Notes under the pieces: model-generated
Databases searched by the model: none
The model's input: only the letters and a program-made list of their open reading frames with translations
What the model was told of the DNA's origin: nothing
Position numbers and translations under genes: made by a program
Part shown: positions 35,691-51,200 of the stretch, one piece after another
Position numbering within the stretch: the first letter of the stretch is position 1
How the letters are laid out: every line of letters begins with the position of its first letter
Source of the DNA: Datisca glomerata
Taxonomy: Eukaryota > Streptophyta > Magnoliopsida > Cucurbitales > Datiscaceae
Direction of reading: 5' to 3'
Length of the DNA: 64,000 nucleotides
NCBI GenBank assembly: GCA_003255025.1
Contig: QANY01013613.1
Span: 1-64,000, forward strand

Positions 35691-37484
35691 TTACATAATA
35701 ATATTATAAATTTTAATAAATTACACAATCTCTCGTAAAAACACCCTTGCAAAATTATTTTCACCTTTCATCTTTGTAACTTTCTAATTATCCCACTTCA
35801 AAAATTAATTTCAACTTATCAAATCATTAACCATTTTCACCTTTAGCATGTCAAAGTAGTCATTTTTAAGCACAATCGCATTTTATCATCTGAATTATTA
35901 AAAATATGAGTTGTTGAACATTAAGAGACATATTAGTTTAAATATATCAATTATGTTAAGGAATTATATAGGTGAATTACTTTGATATTGAAACTAGCAC
36001 TTCAATTCATTTTTATATTTTTTAAAGGAATAAAATTCAACAGCAAAACAACAATAATAAAACTAGCTAACAAGAGTTAAAAAGCACCATATCAAAAACA
36101 CCATGAGTAACTGTGTTAAATCAAATATGGCAGAACCAAAACAGAGGTTAGCTTCGCCAGATAATTATTAGTATTTGATATCAAAAAGTCAGAATGTGGT
36201 CAGATATTTTTTTTACGTATTTTTCATACATATTATTTATGTTGGTTGCTTCAACATGCGCAACACATGTGGTATTGACCGGTATTAATAAAAGTGAATA
36301 TATCCAATTAATGATAAGTAATAAATTAATTTATCTATAATCTATAATATATTAAAAATGACTTTTCTTGAGACTCTTTTTCAAGATAATTTAATCCATC
36401 AAGAAATAAACTATTTTAAACTCACCCATACTATAAATGATTTCAATTGGTTGACACAAATTCATCCATACATTGGACCTTTTATTTTCTAATATCAACG
36501 AACTAGTTTCTTCAATTTTTTTTTATAGAGAATCAATTTCTCAATCAGTCAGTGCATGTATTTCATAGAATTATAAAAGTATAGACATAGGCTGATAGAT
36601 GTTACTGCTAAAGAAGATTGCCTCATCTATTTGTGGTTTCTAGACATTCAAATACTTTATTTCCTTTAATTTCTAATTGAATGTTTTATTATTTTCTTCC
36701 GTGCCATATCGGTGTTATTTTCCCATAATGGAGTCCAAGCATACACGAGAAATGTCTCCCTTCGAATAGCAATGTTGCATTAGTTTTAAGTTTTACGTCG
36801 ATGAACTTTGCAAAGAAATACAACAGATATATGTGAGTCATAGTAAATGCTTAATCAATGTATTTTTTTGTAAAGTCTAACATTTTTTAAGGAACTGTTA
36901 TCTTTTTAATAATATGAACAAACGTGAATCTCGCTATCAGATTCGACTTCTTGACGTATCATAGAGTTCATTCTTCAGATAAGTTTGCTAATGATATAAA
37001 TATTTATGCTTAGATTATGTTGTGGATGAAAAGAAAAAAGGCACTGAGAATTTAAGAATGACGTAAAAGGCCATAGCCGCAATGGACTTTTATTGATTGT
37101 GTTTCCGCAACGGCTTTTACATCCATTAATATGTAAAAAATAATCGAAGCTTTAGGAGGAAGAAGAAGATGTAACAGTGTGAACAAGATAAAGAAGATTG
37201 AATAATATATATTAGAAATTAAAGAAAGTAAATACACGTGTCTGAAATTTATAGGATACAAATGAAAATGGAGAACAAGCAGCATTGATTTTAAATTTAA
37301 ATATGAAAAGAAAATATCTGTTGGTTAGTAAGTATTATTTACTAATACCTAGGTGAGTCATGTTGACGACAGATGCTAGCACTGCCATTGCGTCAATTGC
37401 TGTCATATCCTTCAGGCGAGTATTGTCTCTTTTATTGCTTTGAGACAATTAAAGAACTGTACACTCGAATACGGTGGTTGGTGG
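35690..37484. other. AT-rich intergenic DNA, no gene seen
   Basis: No reading frame with recognisable protein. The minus-strand frame at 37052-37285 is hydrophobic by composition and is not supported. Confidence 0.5.
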
Positions 37485-37589
37485 AAGTAATCAATATATA
37501 CACCAGTACATCTTAGTTAGGTTGATATTTTCGTAGCACCCTCATCATTTAATCTAACCCAACATATTGTTCAAATAAAATAAAAGAGT

Positions 37590-39956
<2,367 letters not shown>

Positions 39957-41151
39957 TAGAGGTATGATCGGTTTGGTTAGGCTCAGTTTATGGGTATAAA
40001 ATGAACCGAACCGCAAAATCAATATTCATGTATTACAAACCTAGCCGACCTGTTGTTAGAGTGAAAATCGAACCGAGTTAAACCACTCAATGACGGTTCG
40101 GTTCGGTCGGTTTTGCGGTTTGTTCAACAATGTAAAATATCTTTCAAACACATTCAATATTCATCCCAAACAATCCAAAATCCAAAAGGAAACCCTAAAA
40201 ATTTTACAATACCTAGAGAACAATTACACGAGTAACGTGTAATAACTTCATAATCAATGTTAAAAAAAATTCAGAACCAAAATTTATATCAAATCAGTAG
40301 AAAAATCGTCATAAACCCTAAAAAATCTAAACACAAGAGAACAAAAAACAAACAAAATGCGCAAATACTAATGAAAAACCAAGCATCCATCAGATTCAAA
40401 GTGATTTTTCTTCGCTCTAGCCATAAAGTTTGATTTTTCAGAACCATCTTCGACCGAGCGCCCATTCTCCCACTAACAGTAGCCGCAAGCTTTGATTTTT
40501 CAAAATCAAGCATCGAACTGTTCATCTTTGTCTTCTTTGAAGTAACCTCATCTTTGTGAAAGAGCATGAACCAAAAATGAAAGATGGAGAACAGAAAGAG
40601 CGATCAGGAATAGAGAAAAGAAGATGGAGCAAAGAGAGAGAGAGAGAGAGAGACAGAGAGAGAGAAGAGAGACAGAGGTGGAACAAAGAGAGAAAGGAAA
40701 TATGGAGCAAATAGAGAGAGAGGGAAGAGATGAAGATCGAAGAGGGAGAGAGAGGGAACATGTGGAGAATTGAGAGGTAAGGGGAGAGAAAGGAAATAGG
40801 GTTGTGACAACCGCTATAAAAGGTGATGTGTCAAAAGTACAAAAATGATGAGAAAATATAGGGGCTAAGATTCGAACACGCGTACCAAGCCATTTGACGT
40901 CCTTCCTCGAGAGACTTCTCCCACTGTGCTAGCTACTAACTTGTTATACTGTATACATAGCTTATATATACGGTGCGGTTCAGTTCATAGCGGTTGTCAC
41001 AACCCTAAACCGTAAACTGAATCGAAGATTGCGGTTTTTCCTTCCTTAAAATCGATGCAGATATGAATAATATGACAAACTGACCGAATCGGTAATATTT
41101 GGTTCAGTTCGGTTCGATTTGGTCGATTTTTCAGTTTTACTTACACCCCTA
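39957..41151. mobile_element. Non-autonomous hAT-like element inside the LINE (1,195 bp)
   Basis: Starts TAGAGGTATGATCGG and ends TTACTTACACCCCTA, hAT-style ends. Flanked by a perfect 8-bp target duplication CCTGAATC (39949-39956 and 41152-41159). Removing the element and one copy of the duplication rejoins the LINE reading frame cleanly (HLIDSG + ALTSISS). The interior has AACCGAACC runs near both ends, a GA-rich tract (40620-40760), a minus-strand frame of 92 codons (40289-40567) with no family I recognise, and an inverted-repeat block at 40798-41006. No transposase. Confidence 0.9.
40798..41006. repeat. Block bounded by a perfect 20-bp inverted repeat, with tRNA-like promoter boxes inside
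   Basis: AGGGTTGTGACAACCGCTAT at 40798-40817 is the exact reverse complement of 40987-41006. Each arm also contains the palindrome GGTTGTGACAACC. Between them, the minus strand has TAGCACAGTGGG (40931-40920), like a pol III A box, and GTTCGAATC (40877-40869), like a B box, about 43 bp apart. It could be a nested small transposon or a tRNA-derived SINE piece. Confidence 0.6.
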
Positions 41152-41159
41152 CCTGAATC

Positions 41160-42830
41160 TATCAGATGTAAAAGATATATACTCAAATAGTCCTCAGCCA
41201 GATAAAAAAGAAGTGGGGAGAGGGGATCACCCTGCTGCACACCCCGTGAGCATCTGAAAAAACACTTAGGAGATCCATCAATAAGCACCGATATTTGTGC
41301 AGTGTCAAAGATATTATTAATCCACGCAATAAAATGCTCAGAGAAACCAAAACACCTCAGAACCTTAAAAAGAAAATTTCAACTGATGGAATCAAAAGCT
41401 TTACGAATATCAATTTTTATAGAAACATGACTTCCACGGCTATTATTCTCAAAACATTAAAACATTTAGAGACACCAACAATACAATCAACAATTTGGCG
41501 TCCCTTAACGAAATCATATTGATTAGGAGAAATAATTCGAGAGCAAATAACAGAAAGACAATCACTAATAATCTTGGTGATAATTTTAAATAGAAAATTA
41601 CCAAAGTAATAGGACAAAACTGGTTAACCATTATAGCGTTAGGAATCTTTGGAATAAGTACCACAGAGTTTGAGTTCAATTTAGGAAAAATCTGTCATGT
41701 ACGAAAAAACTCTTATATGGCCAAAACCAAATCTGAATCCACAATATCCCAACAATGACGACAAAATTTACCAGAGAAGCCATCCGGGCCTGGATCACTG
41801 AGAGAGTATATGTCAAACACAATTTTTCTTATCTCATCAAAAGAAGGAACCTGAAGAAGCGACACATTCTCCCCATCATTGACCAAAGATGGAACATGCT
41901 CCTGAATGACAGAGAGATCCAAACTACAATTGCTAAAATCTGAAAAGAGATGTTGATTGTATGATATGACATGCTCACCAATATCAAATAGATTATAAGA
42001 AATATTATCACCAATTTCATGGAAGAAAGATGCTTATTATATGCCCTATATTTAAGCAAAAAGTGAAAGAAGTTAGAGTTTTGATCACCCTCCGCAAGTC
42101 ATTTAACCCTACATTTTTCTCTCAGCTAAACATCCTATTGTCCGAGTGACGTATCTAAATTAGCAAGAGCAATAGATTCAAGCCAAAAAAGAGCAACAGA
42201 AAATCCCTCAGATATGATCCTATCTTGAATGTGTGGCACTTTCTCATTAGCAAGAGAATCGAATGTAATCTTAGAAGAGCAATGCAAGAGAACCGAGACC
42301 AAGTATCGAGAAAAAAAATAACAAAGAGCCCCACCCAAGCGAAAAAGAACCATACCATGACGACTTTGTCCATTTCGAGTGTAAAAGCTCATTTTATCTC
42401 AATATCCACAAGATTACAAACAGTTAAAGCAGCCTGGATGTCTTCGCAAGAACTAGGTGTGATATTACTAGTAGTTTCATGAGCTCCCAAAACTGAATTA
42501 AAATTTTCAAGATCTTTAAAAAGTAAAAGCAACCAGATCAAAACTACATAAATGTTCAGCAATGCAAACAAAATCTGGCTTATGACGAAAATAAAAATCT
42601 CTCAAAGCACGTTGAGTATCACGATTTGCAATACCTCTGCAATTCTAATAAATGACCATTTAATTGTTGTACCTTTAGCATCCTTGTTCTTGGGTGAGTT
42701 AGCCATAATAGCAACTTGTTTATTATTATTTTTACCCTGTTTAGCCTTAACCACCTTTCAATCAGAACTTTCTATTTTATCAGCGCAAGATTTATCCTTT
42801 TGAACATCAGTATGAGAAAATCTGACTCAA
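41160..42830 (-). pseudogene. LINE ORF2, 5' part (endonuclease remnant and first half of reverse transcriptase)
   Basis: Endonuclease pieces: NCRGIANRDTQRALRDFYFR (about 42645-42590), then a deletion of roughly 150 residues, then FNSVLGAHETTSN and AALTVCNLVDIEIK (about 42510-42390). Reverse transcriptase pieces follow: DPGPDGFSGKFCRHCWDIVD (about 41795-41735), AFDSISW (about 41405-41385) and SRGVQQGDPLSPLLFYLAED (about 41250-41190), ending LLHLIDSG at the hAT insertion. Stops and frameshifts throughout. Confidence 0.85.
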
Positions 42831-42899
42831 TATTCTCACTGTCAAACTCTGACTAAGTTGCATCTTGTAGGGGAGGATCTGAACCTTCAATAGGTGGAA

Positions 42900-43950
42900 A
42901 CCTCAAATGGGCAAGAACAATATCAACATTATTAAGATCAACAACGAGATATCTACATTATTAGGATCAACCCGCGATGGTATAGTTGGAGCACCCAATT
43001 GATCATCTACATGAGCTAATTGAGTGTCCGAATTTGCAACATTATTAATGAATGTTTTTTGAATATGAGGGCTACTCGTCCCTGTTGAACTAGAAGAGGT
43101 AGTAGGTTCAATAACAATGTCTGAAACCAATTTTACAGATTTTTCAATCATAATTACCTTGCATTCGCAACAAGAGTTGTAGAAAGGTTCTCTAAAGCAG
43201 GTGCATCCCCTAAATTATCTTTCAGACGATATTCTTGACGCGTTTTAGATCTACCTCTCTCAATTCTTTTATCTATTACCTCATTGGCTACATTAACCGT
43301 CTTTGAGACATTGTGATGACAAGATGTGGCTAGATGTCCAATAGAATAACAAGCAGAACAGAAATTCATAACATTCTCAAAATAAAGAGCTAAAAAAAGA
43401 CAATCATCACTAACTTCTATCATGCTGGATTCCGAAAGCTGCTCGGAAAGGTCAACATCAATTAACATGTGAACAAAATGACCATAATCACCTTTCAGGT
43501 GTAGTTCTGTCACATTTAAGCGAGGCACCGATCCCACGTGTCATATCAGAAAGAATCTGAGGGTGCCAAAATTCCTAAGAGAGATTGTAAAACTGCACCC
43601 ATACTTGAGCATTTGTTGTACGTTGCGTGCTGGGATTAAAATTCGAAAGTGCTGGGAGCTTCTATGGTTCATCTCCCTCTGACAAAAAAAGCTCGGCCAA
43701 TGAGTGAATGACTACAAAGTTTCAGACGTTCTTCATAGACTTTCAGGTTGACTGAGATTGCAACAAAGTCACATTTTCTCTTTGGCACAGAGGAAATCAG
43801 AACAATAACAGAAGATGCGGCTTAAACATATGACTTCATGATGAGATTCTTGTTTAAAGAGTCATCCACATAGGAGGCACATATATTGTGCTCTATTTGG
43901 ATTGAAGGGAGTGCAACTCCGGAAAAAGATCCATAACCGTTGAGGTGTTT
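42900..43950 (-). pseudogene. LINE ORF1 (gag-like, DUF4283 and CCHC zinc knuckle)
   Basis: About 43900-43540 reads VWVQFYNLS and similar DUF4283-like text with a stop. 43537-43154 reads MGSVPRLNVTELHLKGDYGH, then CSACYSIGHLATSC, a clear CX2CX4HX4C knuckle. This type of ORF1 protein binds the element RNA. Broken by frame changes. Confidence 0.8.
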
Positions 43951-44450
43951 ATGATGGTAGGATTAACCAAACATGATCAGCAAAAACCAAACCAGAAATC
44001 AGCAAAACAAAAATCCATGGCAACCGCAACGAGCCAGAAACAAACCCACAAGCGGATGATCCACGGTGAAAGACCACGAATCAGAACAAAACTGACAAAA
44101 CACGAATCCAGAAACTAAAATCTCAAAATTAGAACAAAACGCACGAACCAAAATAGACCAAAATCAGAACAGAACCACAAAACACAATCAGAATAGCGAA
44201 TGAGCGAAGACCACATAACTGAACCCACGACGTCGAACGAACCAAGAGAACCAAAACGCACGATGACTAGCAGAACCCACGACAGCAAGAGCGCTGATGA
44301 ACGAAGAGTGATTCTGTTGGAATGGTGACGAAGAAGAGAGTGCCAACGAACGAAGAACAAACCACTATGAACGGTGACGAATGAACCACAAACCTCCACA
44401 AACGACGGCAAATGAAGGCCATTGACGAACAACGAGCGGCGATTCACTTT

Positions 44451-45403
44451 TCAAAAACCTAGAGAACGCAGTCATCGGATAATTGACTATATAATTATGC
44501 AGCAGCAAAGCAACATGGATATTGATTTAATTGCAATATTACCATCATATTATATAGCCACTCAATCGCAATATTACCATCACATTTCCAGTTTTAGATA
44601 ATGGACATCCTCTTTCTTTTAAGCAACTTTTTAAGATTCACATTTCCTCCTTTTAAATATCTCACTTCATTTTCCTTTGCAAAAAAATGACATTTTTAAT
44701 TAAGAATTTTACTTCAAAAGAATGGTCTGGTTATATTAATGATTTAATTCTTTTCAATTACTAACAAAATAATTGGGATGTCATATTAAAGATAGTTCTT
44801 CTTTGCCAGAGAAAATATTAAAAATAGTTCTTACATTGCTATACTGTGTCCAAGTGACTACTATTGAAACTTCAATTATAAGTACTTTGGGAAAAATGAT
44901 TTTACAGTTTATAGTGTGTTTATATTATAAAAACAATGGAAAATTTAGAACTAAATTCTTCTTTTTGGTCAAAGAAGAACTCACCAACTCACCAACTAAA
45001 TTGTTCTTTCCAGCTCACCGTCTCTGTAATTTAAAAAAATTGAATTTTTGGACAAAAAAGAAAAGGACGTGAGATAACTATTTGACAAACTCAAAAGCAT
45101 GAAAGAATTGACTCAAGGATCAATTAGTGACTTCTCCATCCCCGGTAATTAAAAAAAATGTTTTTTGGGCAAAAAATAAAATAACATAAGATAATTATTT
45201 GATAGAAGAACTTATAAGTACATTAGCTACCAATGAACGTGGCAAAATCACTCACATAAACACATAAAAAACCAAAACTAAAGCAAATCAAAACTCTGAA
45301 AATCACAAATCGTACAATCAACTACAACGCTAACACACAAAATCATCAAAATCAAACATTCAGATGGCAAAATCACTCACGCCATCTCCCCATCTCCCCA
45401 TCT
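44451..45403. other. AT-rich intergenic DNA with a degenerate direct repeat
   Basis: A unit of roughly 85-90 bp (TAATTTAAAAAAATTGAATTTTTGGACAAAAAAG, then GAGATAACTATTTGA) at about 45025-45085 recurs at about 45146-45212. No gene recognised. Confidence 0.5.
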
Positions 45404-45752
45404 CCACTGATATTGCACACCATCATTTAACTATTGCAATTCTTTTTCTGATAGCGGGTCACATGTATAGGACGAACTGGGGCATTGGTCATGGGATAAA
45501 ATATATTTTAGAGGCTCATCAAGGTCCATTTATAGGCCAGGGCCATAAGAGACTATATGAAATCCTAACAACATCATGGTATACGCAATTATCTAGTAAT
45601 CTAGCTATGTTAGGATCTTTAACCATTATTGTAGTTCACCATGTGTATGCGATGCCCCCTTATCCATATCTAGCTACTGACTATGTGGTACACAACTGTC
45701 ATTGTTCACATATCACATGTGGTTTAGTGGATTTCTCATAGTTGGTGCGCAG
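45404..45752 (+). pseudogene. psaA: Nuclear copy of plastid DNA: part of psaA (NUPT)
   Basis: The plus strand encodes a middle part of the photosystem I P700 apoprotein A1: [60 protein letters not shown] and [12 protein letters not shown] frame change then breaks it. About 350 bp only. PsaA is a conserved plastid-encoded protein of about 750 residues, so a short drifted piece in nuclear DNA is a plastid-to-nucleus transfer and cannot function. Many substitutions suggest an old transfer. Confidence 0.9.
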
Positions 45753-48284
45753 CAAACCAACACATGGTTTTAGGAGAAAAGATCCCAACGAATTCCAGAG
45801 AGAAGAAGGGAAATACCTTCAAATCTAACATAGAGCTGCCAGCTACAAGCCAATGGTTAATCCATTTCCACGTTCCCGCCTACAAAGCAAACGCAGCCAA
45901 CCATCCCACGCCTCTTAATAAGTCATGACGGTCTATGCCTTTCCTCCTCTCACCCCTCTCTTTAAGAAGTGAGGAAGAAACTTAAATCAGAACCAAAAAA
46001 TGTCTCTATTTCTCACGCTCCCCCTCCCTCTTTATTCACCTCTTCGTCTCCTTCTCTCTCTCTTCCTCAACAAACGGAAGGAGGAAGCAAAGTAAAAATG
46101 AAAAAATAAAACACAAAGCCAAGGCCTTGCTGCAGTGGAGAACTGTACCCCTTTTCAAGATTGAAACTCGATTCACCTTCTTATCAGACTTCTTAAATTA
46201 TATCATTTTTTTCAATATTTTTTGTATCCAATATTACTATCAAAACACTATGCTGGAAACAAGATTTACAAAGTAAAACCTCGAGATAATGTGCAACGTT
46301 ACTGAATGAATGGAGTTATTTCTCTCAATATATTCCTCAAAATATTAAAAAAACAAACAAACTATATCGTGCAAAATTCTTCCCCGACTAAACCATCATT
46401 TCATTCACAAAGAGCTCTCTAGCTTGCATCATCCCGTTTAGGGGGAACATGGGTAAGGATGAGGATGAAATGAAGCTTCTGTGGAAGGGTTGAGGTGGAT
46501 TGCAACAACCGCAGATAAGAAGTCAATATGCACAGATAAACAGCAATATGCGCAGACGGAAAGTTCAAACTAGGCCGTTTAATGCCCATGTCGGTATTTT
46601 TAAAGCAAAATATACTAGTATGAAAATTTTAATTCAAGTCAAATCATTTATAAAAAAGAGATTCCTTAACGTGCTTAGTACTAATTTTTCTTTCATTAAA
46701 TTTTAAGATAGTCATAAGATATTATTGTTATCCATACTATCTAAAATTAAGAAATAATGAGTTAAATTGTGACTTATCATTTACTTATAATTTGTCATTT
46801 GATATTTTACGCAATAAATAAATGTGGTGAAATATTTTTAAAAATGACAATATATATCCATATTTATATCAATATCAATATCTATATTATATTAAAAGAG
46901 GTTAAAAGGAGAAACTTTTGATTTCATCTTTTACTCTTAAAATATAGTACAAATTAACTATTTTACATACTTTTTCATTTAATTCAAATAATAAGATTTT
47001 ATTTTCTATTCACTATAATTTGTTTATAGTTTGTAAAATTAAATATTTTGATAGTACTATTTAATTAGAAATGTGAATATCCTTAAAATTTGCTTCCGAG
47101 ACCTTTATGCAATGAATATTTATTTCTAAATCAATAATAATTTGTTCATTAGAGTTTAATGGATTAAAAATCATATAATATTTATGTTATCAGAAACATA
47201 AGAATTAATATAAATAAATTTATTGAAAGACATTAATATAGTTTTAAATAAGATAAATTCTCTGTTAGTCCCATATAATTATTTATTAAGAATATGATAA
47301 ATTGAGGAAATAAAATCATTTCCTATATTATTCAAAGAACCCTACAATTTTAACATTATAAACAATCTATTATCATAACTATTTTATTTGTAGTTTATAT
47401 TTATAATAATTTATAAAGATTATGTATTTATTTTATCAAATGTTATGTATATTTTAAATTGGTTGAACACGTACAATGTACATACTTTTTAGCCAGTTTA
47501 AACAAAGTGCTTGAAAAATTCTTCATACGACTTTATATATTTAAATTTGAGTTTAAGAATAATGTTAGAATTTTCAAGGGGTAAATATTGTCCAAATATA
47601 CTTTATAAATTCTACAATTTTATATTTAAATGAATAATTTTATAGTGATCAATTAATTGACTAAATTTTAAGTGATTAAGTGAGACGACAATCATTTATA
47701 AATTTATATTTGATAATTCAATAAAATAATTTAACAAAATAACATTATAAATGATTATTCATCATTTAATCACTTGAAATTTTATCAATTAGATAACTGT
47801 ATAGAATTACTCATACAATATAGATATAAATGTATAAAGCAAAAAATAAAAAGATGTTAATTAGGTGAGTGAGATCTGAACCGGAAGATCAGATAAGACA
47901 GCCAAGTATTGTAGGACCAAATTACAGTTTTAGGTGTTGTACCCAAAGAAGAAAGAAAACAAGTTAAAAATATCATAAGGGAGAAAGGAGAGTAGAAACG
48001 GGAAACCGGAGAAGAAACAAGGACTTTAAGAAAGAAAATGACATGTTAAATATGAGATGGCAAAGAAAGAGAGTAGAATTGTCAAACGTCACTGGTGGCG
48101 CAGGTCAGTCGGTTGATGCCCCCCACCCAACCTCTCCTCTCGAAAGAGAGAAAACCTCTCAAATCTCCCCCCCCCTGTTGAATCTGTGTGAATTTTCTTG
48201 AGGTGGGTTTCGTTAGCAGAAGCTGAGTTTGTGCACAGTGTGATTTCTGTGCTGTTCAGCTTCGTATTTGGTGGAGAGCGAGCG
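45753..48284. other. Intergenic DNA and RIN4 promoter/leader region
   Basis: 45770-46130 is less AT-rich, with CT runs. 46700-47880 is very AT-rich, with no gene. The stretch just before 48285, with CT/GA runs (48100-48170) and CCCCTGTTGAATCTGTGTG, is likely the RIN4 promoter and 5' UTR. The frame at 46500-46706 is not supported. Confidence 0.5.
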
Positions 48285-51200
48285 ATGGCAGTAAGCTAAT
48301 CCTTTTTGATTTTTTCTTCCATTTATATGTTCTTTTTCTTAAGTTTGTTTGCTGAGAAAACTAAACAGGGAAATCAAAGTGAAAAGAAAATGAGCATTCA
48401 AGTTTTTAATCATTTAGTTAATATACTATTCCTGTGGAGAATTGTTTGTCGGTGGTCTCGTTTCATTACACTCACACAAGGTTGAGGACTAGATTTCTCT
48501 CTATACTTCTACCTTTCTAGAGCCAGCAAATGGAGGATATGAAACTACAATTTTTTAATTTGGAATGCAGAAAGTTTGTAGAATTAGAGCTTTTAAGCAT
48601 TGGATTTGATTATTATCGATTATTTGGTTGTTCTGTTATTCTAGATTCTACATATTGTTGAACTTTGAGGTTCTGTGGCAAAAATTTGGTGTTGTAATAT
48701 CTATATGTTCTTTTTTGGTCTATGCTTTTTGCATTAAGTCATTTGAGAAGTTATTTTGGTTAATTTAGAGTTTCCAGTTTATTTTTGGTAACTTCTCTAA
48801 TAATAGTAACGTATTGAAAATAAAGTTAGATAGAAAAAAGCCAATGGACGGTATATATATTTTCACTGTTAAATGGTATAATTGCTTCATCTTGTTGGGT
48901 GGCGTCAGCCATATTAATGATCAGATCTAATCCTCACGGAGTGACATTGGAGGAAATATTAATAATCATCTCTTAATACAACTGAGGAAGGAAGAGTGGC
49001 CTGCTAAATTGAACTAAGCTTTCTGTCATCATATGCGTTGGGAAAATTGAATGCTTGTTTATGGATTACATCTAAACATATAAAACATTTTGTCCTATCA
49101 TTGTGTCAATGTCTCTCGTCTCTGGCGGCGTCCATATCCCATTTCTGCCAGTGACATAAATAAAGGTGTTTTGACGAAGTGTTTCTTTCTGGGTTCTCAC
49201 TTCTCACTGTGGATAGGAAATTATCTTAAATGACTTTGCCTCTTCTTGTCCTTGTTTTGCATTTGTTGAACAATTCCTTGATGCAAGTAACAAAGGCGTG
49301 CACGTGGATGCGCACAAATTTAGATGTATACTCGTATACATAACCACGCATAAAGTTGCATCTATGTAATTATACTTTTATGCATATTGAACTTATCCCT
49401 GGTTATCTTGCTATGTCAGCTACTTGTATGTTAACCGCGTTGTTTATTTACTACCCAAGTTTCTAATGCTGCATCACCATACATCTTATTTTGATGTAAC
49501 CTGGATATCTTCCTCTCTCTGTCTATCTCTCTGCATTTCACTGATCAATATGATAAACTACTGAAGACATTTTCTGTTCAATATCGGAGATAAGAAAGTA
49601 ACAGTTTTAGTTCAATATTATGATCTATCAAGTGAAACAATAGATCCAATCCAAACAAAAAAGGAATACCTTTATTTTAGGAGAAGGGAAAGAAACATTT
49701 TTTAGGAAATATAAGATCATAAAATATAGTTTGTCCTGAACTTTCTTTGTGAACTAATCTTGTTTGTATGATGGCATTCCTGTCCTCATGACTCATACTT
49801 TGTGACTTTAATTACCTAAATGGCTTAAGTTAGCAAAAAACGTGATTGAAGTTGATAATGAAGCGTTTGTTTTATTGAGAATATGGAACCGTGCTCTCAG
49901 TTTGAAGTTTGATGAAGGTTTCTAGAATGGTTTCAAGTGGTTGAATGAAGAGAATTGCGGTTGTGTTTTTTACTTTAAACATAGAGGGAAGCAGAGGGAC
50001 AAATGTTCTTATTTGTTTACTTCAAAAATAGAGAGAGGAAGAGCGACAAATGTTCTTATCTGTTTACTTTGAAAATAGAGAGAATACTTCAAATCAGATG
50101 CCAACCAAAAAGAGAAAAATTGTTGCTTTGGTGCATATAGGTATGACAAACTTCATCGTATGTTGGAACATTTCATAGTGATGCAGCCTTGTAGCATGCT
50201 TACCACAGAAGCTAATGCTTCCTTTTCGCATCAATATGAACATCTTATTCTTCCATAAAGAGCGCAAAATTTGAGATGATAGCAAATTTTAGTTGCATAT
50301 GATAGTTTTATTTACATGTTATGATATAACTACACGAACATGAGTAGAATGAACACTACCTGAATAAAATATCTGAGAAATTTAGTACTCAATGATAATC
50401 AGGGTCTTTATTATCTATTTCTAACAATGCCTCATGCCAGCAGCCCATAATAGTTGTGCTTTAGAAAGGGCTCAGAGAACTCACTAATTCTTTTTACACG
50501 TCTTATATGCTGATGCTGGTTGGTTTCCAGTTTCTGAAAATTTCCTTACCATTTTAATAAATAAGTGACAAACTGGTGGAGGAGATAACTAGTTTTTTTA
50601 TGCAGCAGCAACGTACTCATGTACCTAAGTTTGGCAATTGGGAAAGTGAAGAGAATGTTCCTTACACAGCATATTTTGACAAAGCTCGGAAGGGTCGAAC
50701 TGGAACAAAGATGATAAATCCGAATGACCCTGAAGAGAATCCCGATATACTTGATAGTTTACCTTCTGATGGACCTCCTCCATCCAAAGGCAGAGATGAA
50801 CCAGGGGAACCTATGAGACCTGGAAATGTCAGACGAACACACGAACAAAGGCACAGTACGGAAGACAGTGGCCTCAGGAACTCTAGTGACTCTCCAGCCC
50901 ACCATGACGGCGGAGGCGTTAGAAGCTCCAGCGAAAGCAATCGGAGAACGGGGAGGTCTGAGCACAGTATCGAACGTTCTCCACTCCATCGTCAGGCAAG
51001 GGCCCCAGGAAGAGATAGTCCATCCTGGGAAGGGAAAAGTTCATATGATGGTAGCCATGGTACTCCTGGAAGATCCCGAATGAGGCCAGTTGGGCGGGAC
51101 GATGAAACTGTAAATATTCTCCTTTTGTCTGTTTTTATAGCATTGACAACATAAACTAAAAATGATTTTACACTAATACTCTTGTATAATAGACAGAAGA

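Noticed and set aside
40289..40567. Minus-strand frame of 92 codons in the hAT-like element
   Set aside because: No transposase features; a captured gene piece is possible, but I cannot support it.
44115..44447. Minus-strand frame of 110 codons, hydrophobic
   Set aside because: Lies in the LINE 5' region upstream of ORF1 and shows no conserved domain; probably untranslated leader.
45364..45403. [14 protein letters not shown] leader in frame with the psaA fragment, as a possible new plastid-targeted gene
   Set aside because: The leader is short and made of repeated CCATCTCC text, and the frame breaks soon after; a transfer relic is simpler.
50662..51083. Alternative frames overlapping RIN4 exon 2
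   Set aside because: Shadows of the RIN4 coding frame, which has clear NOI motifs and splice sites.
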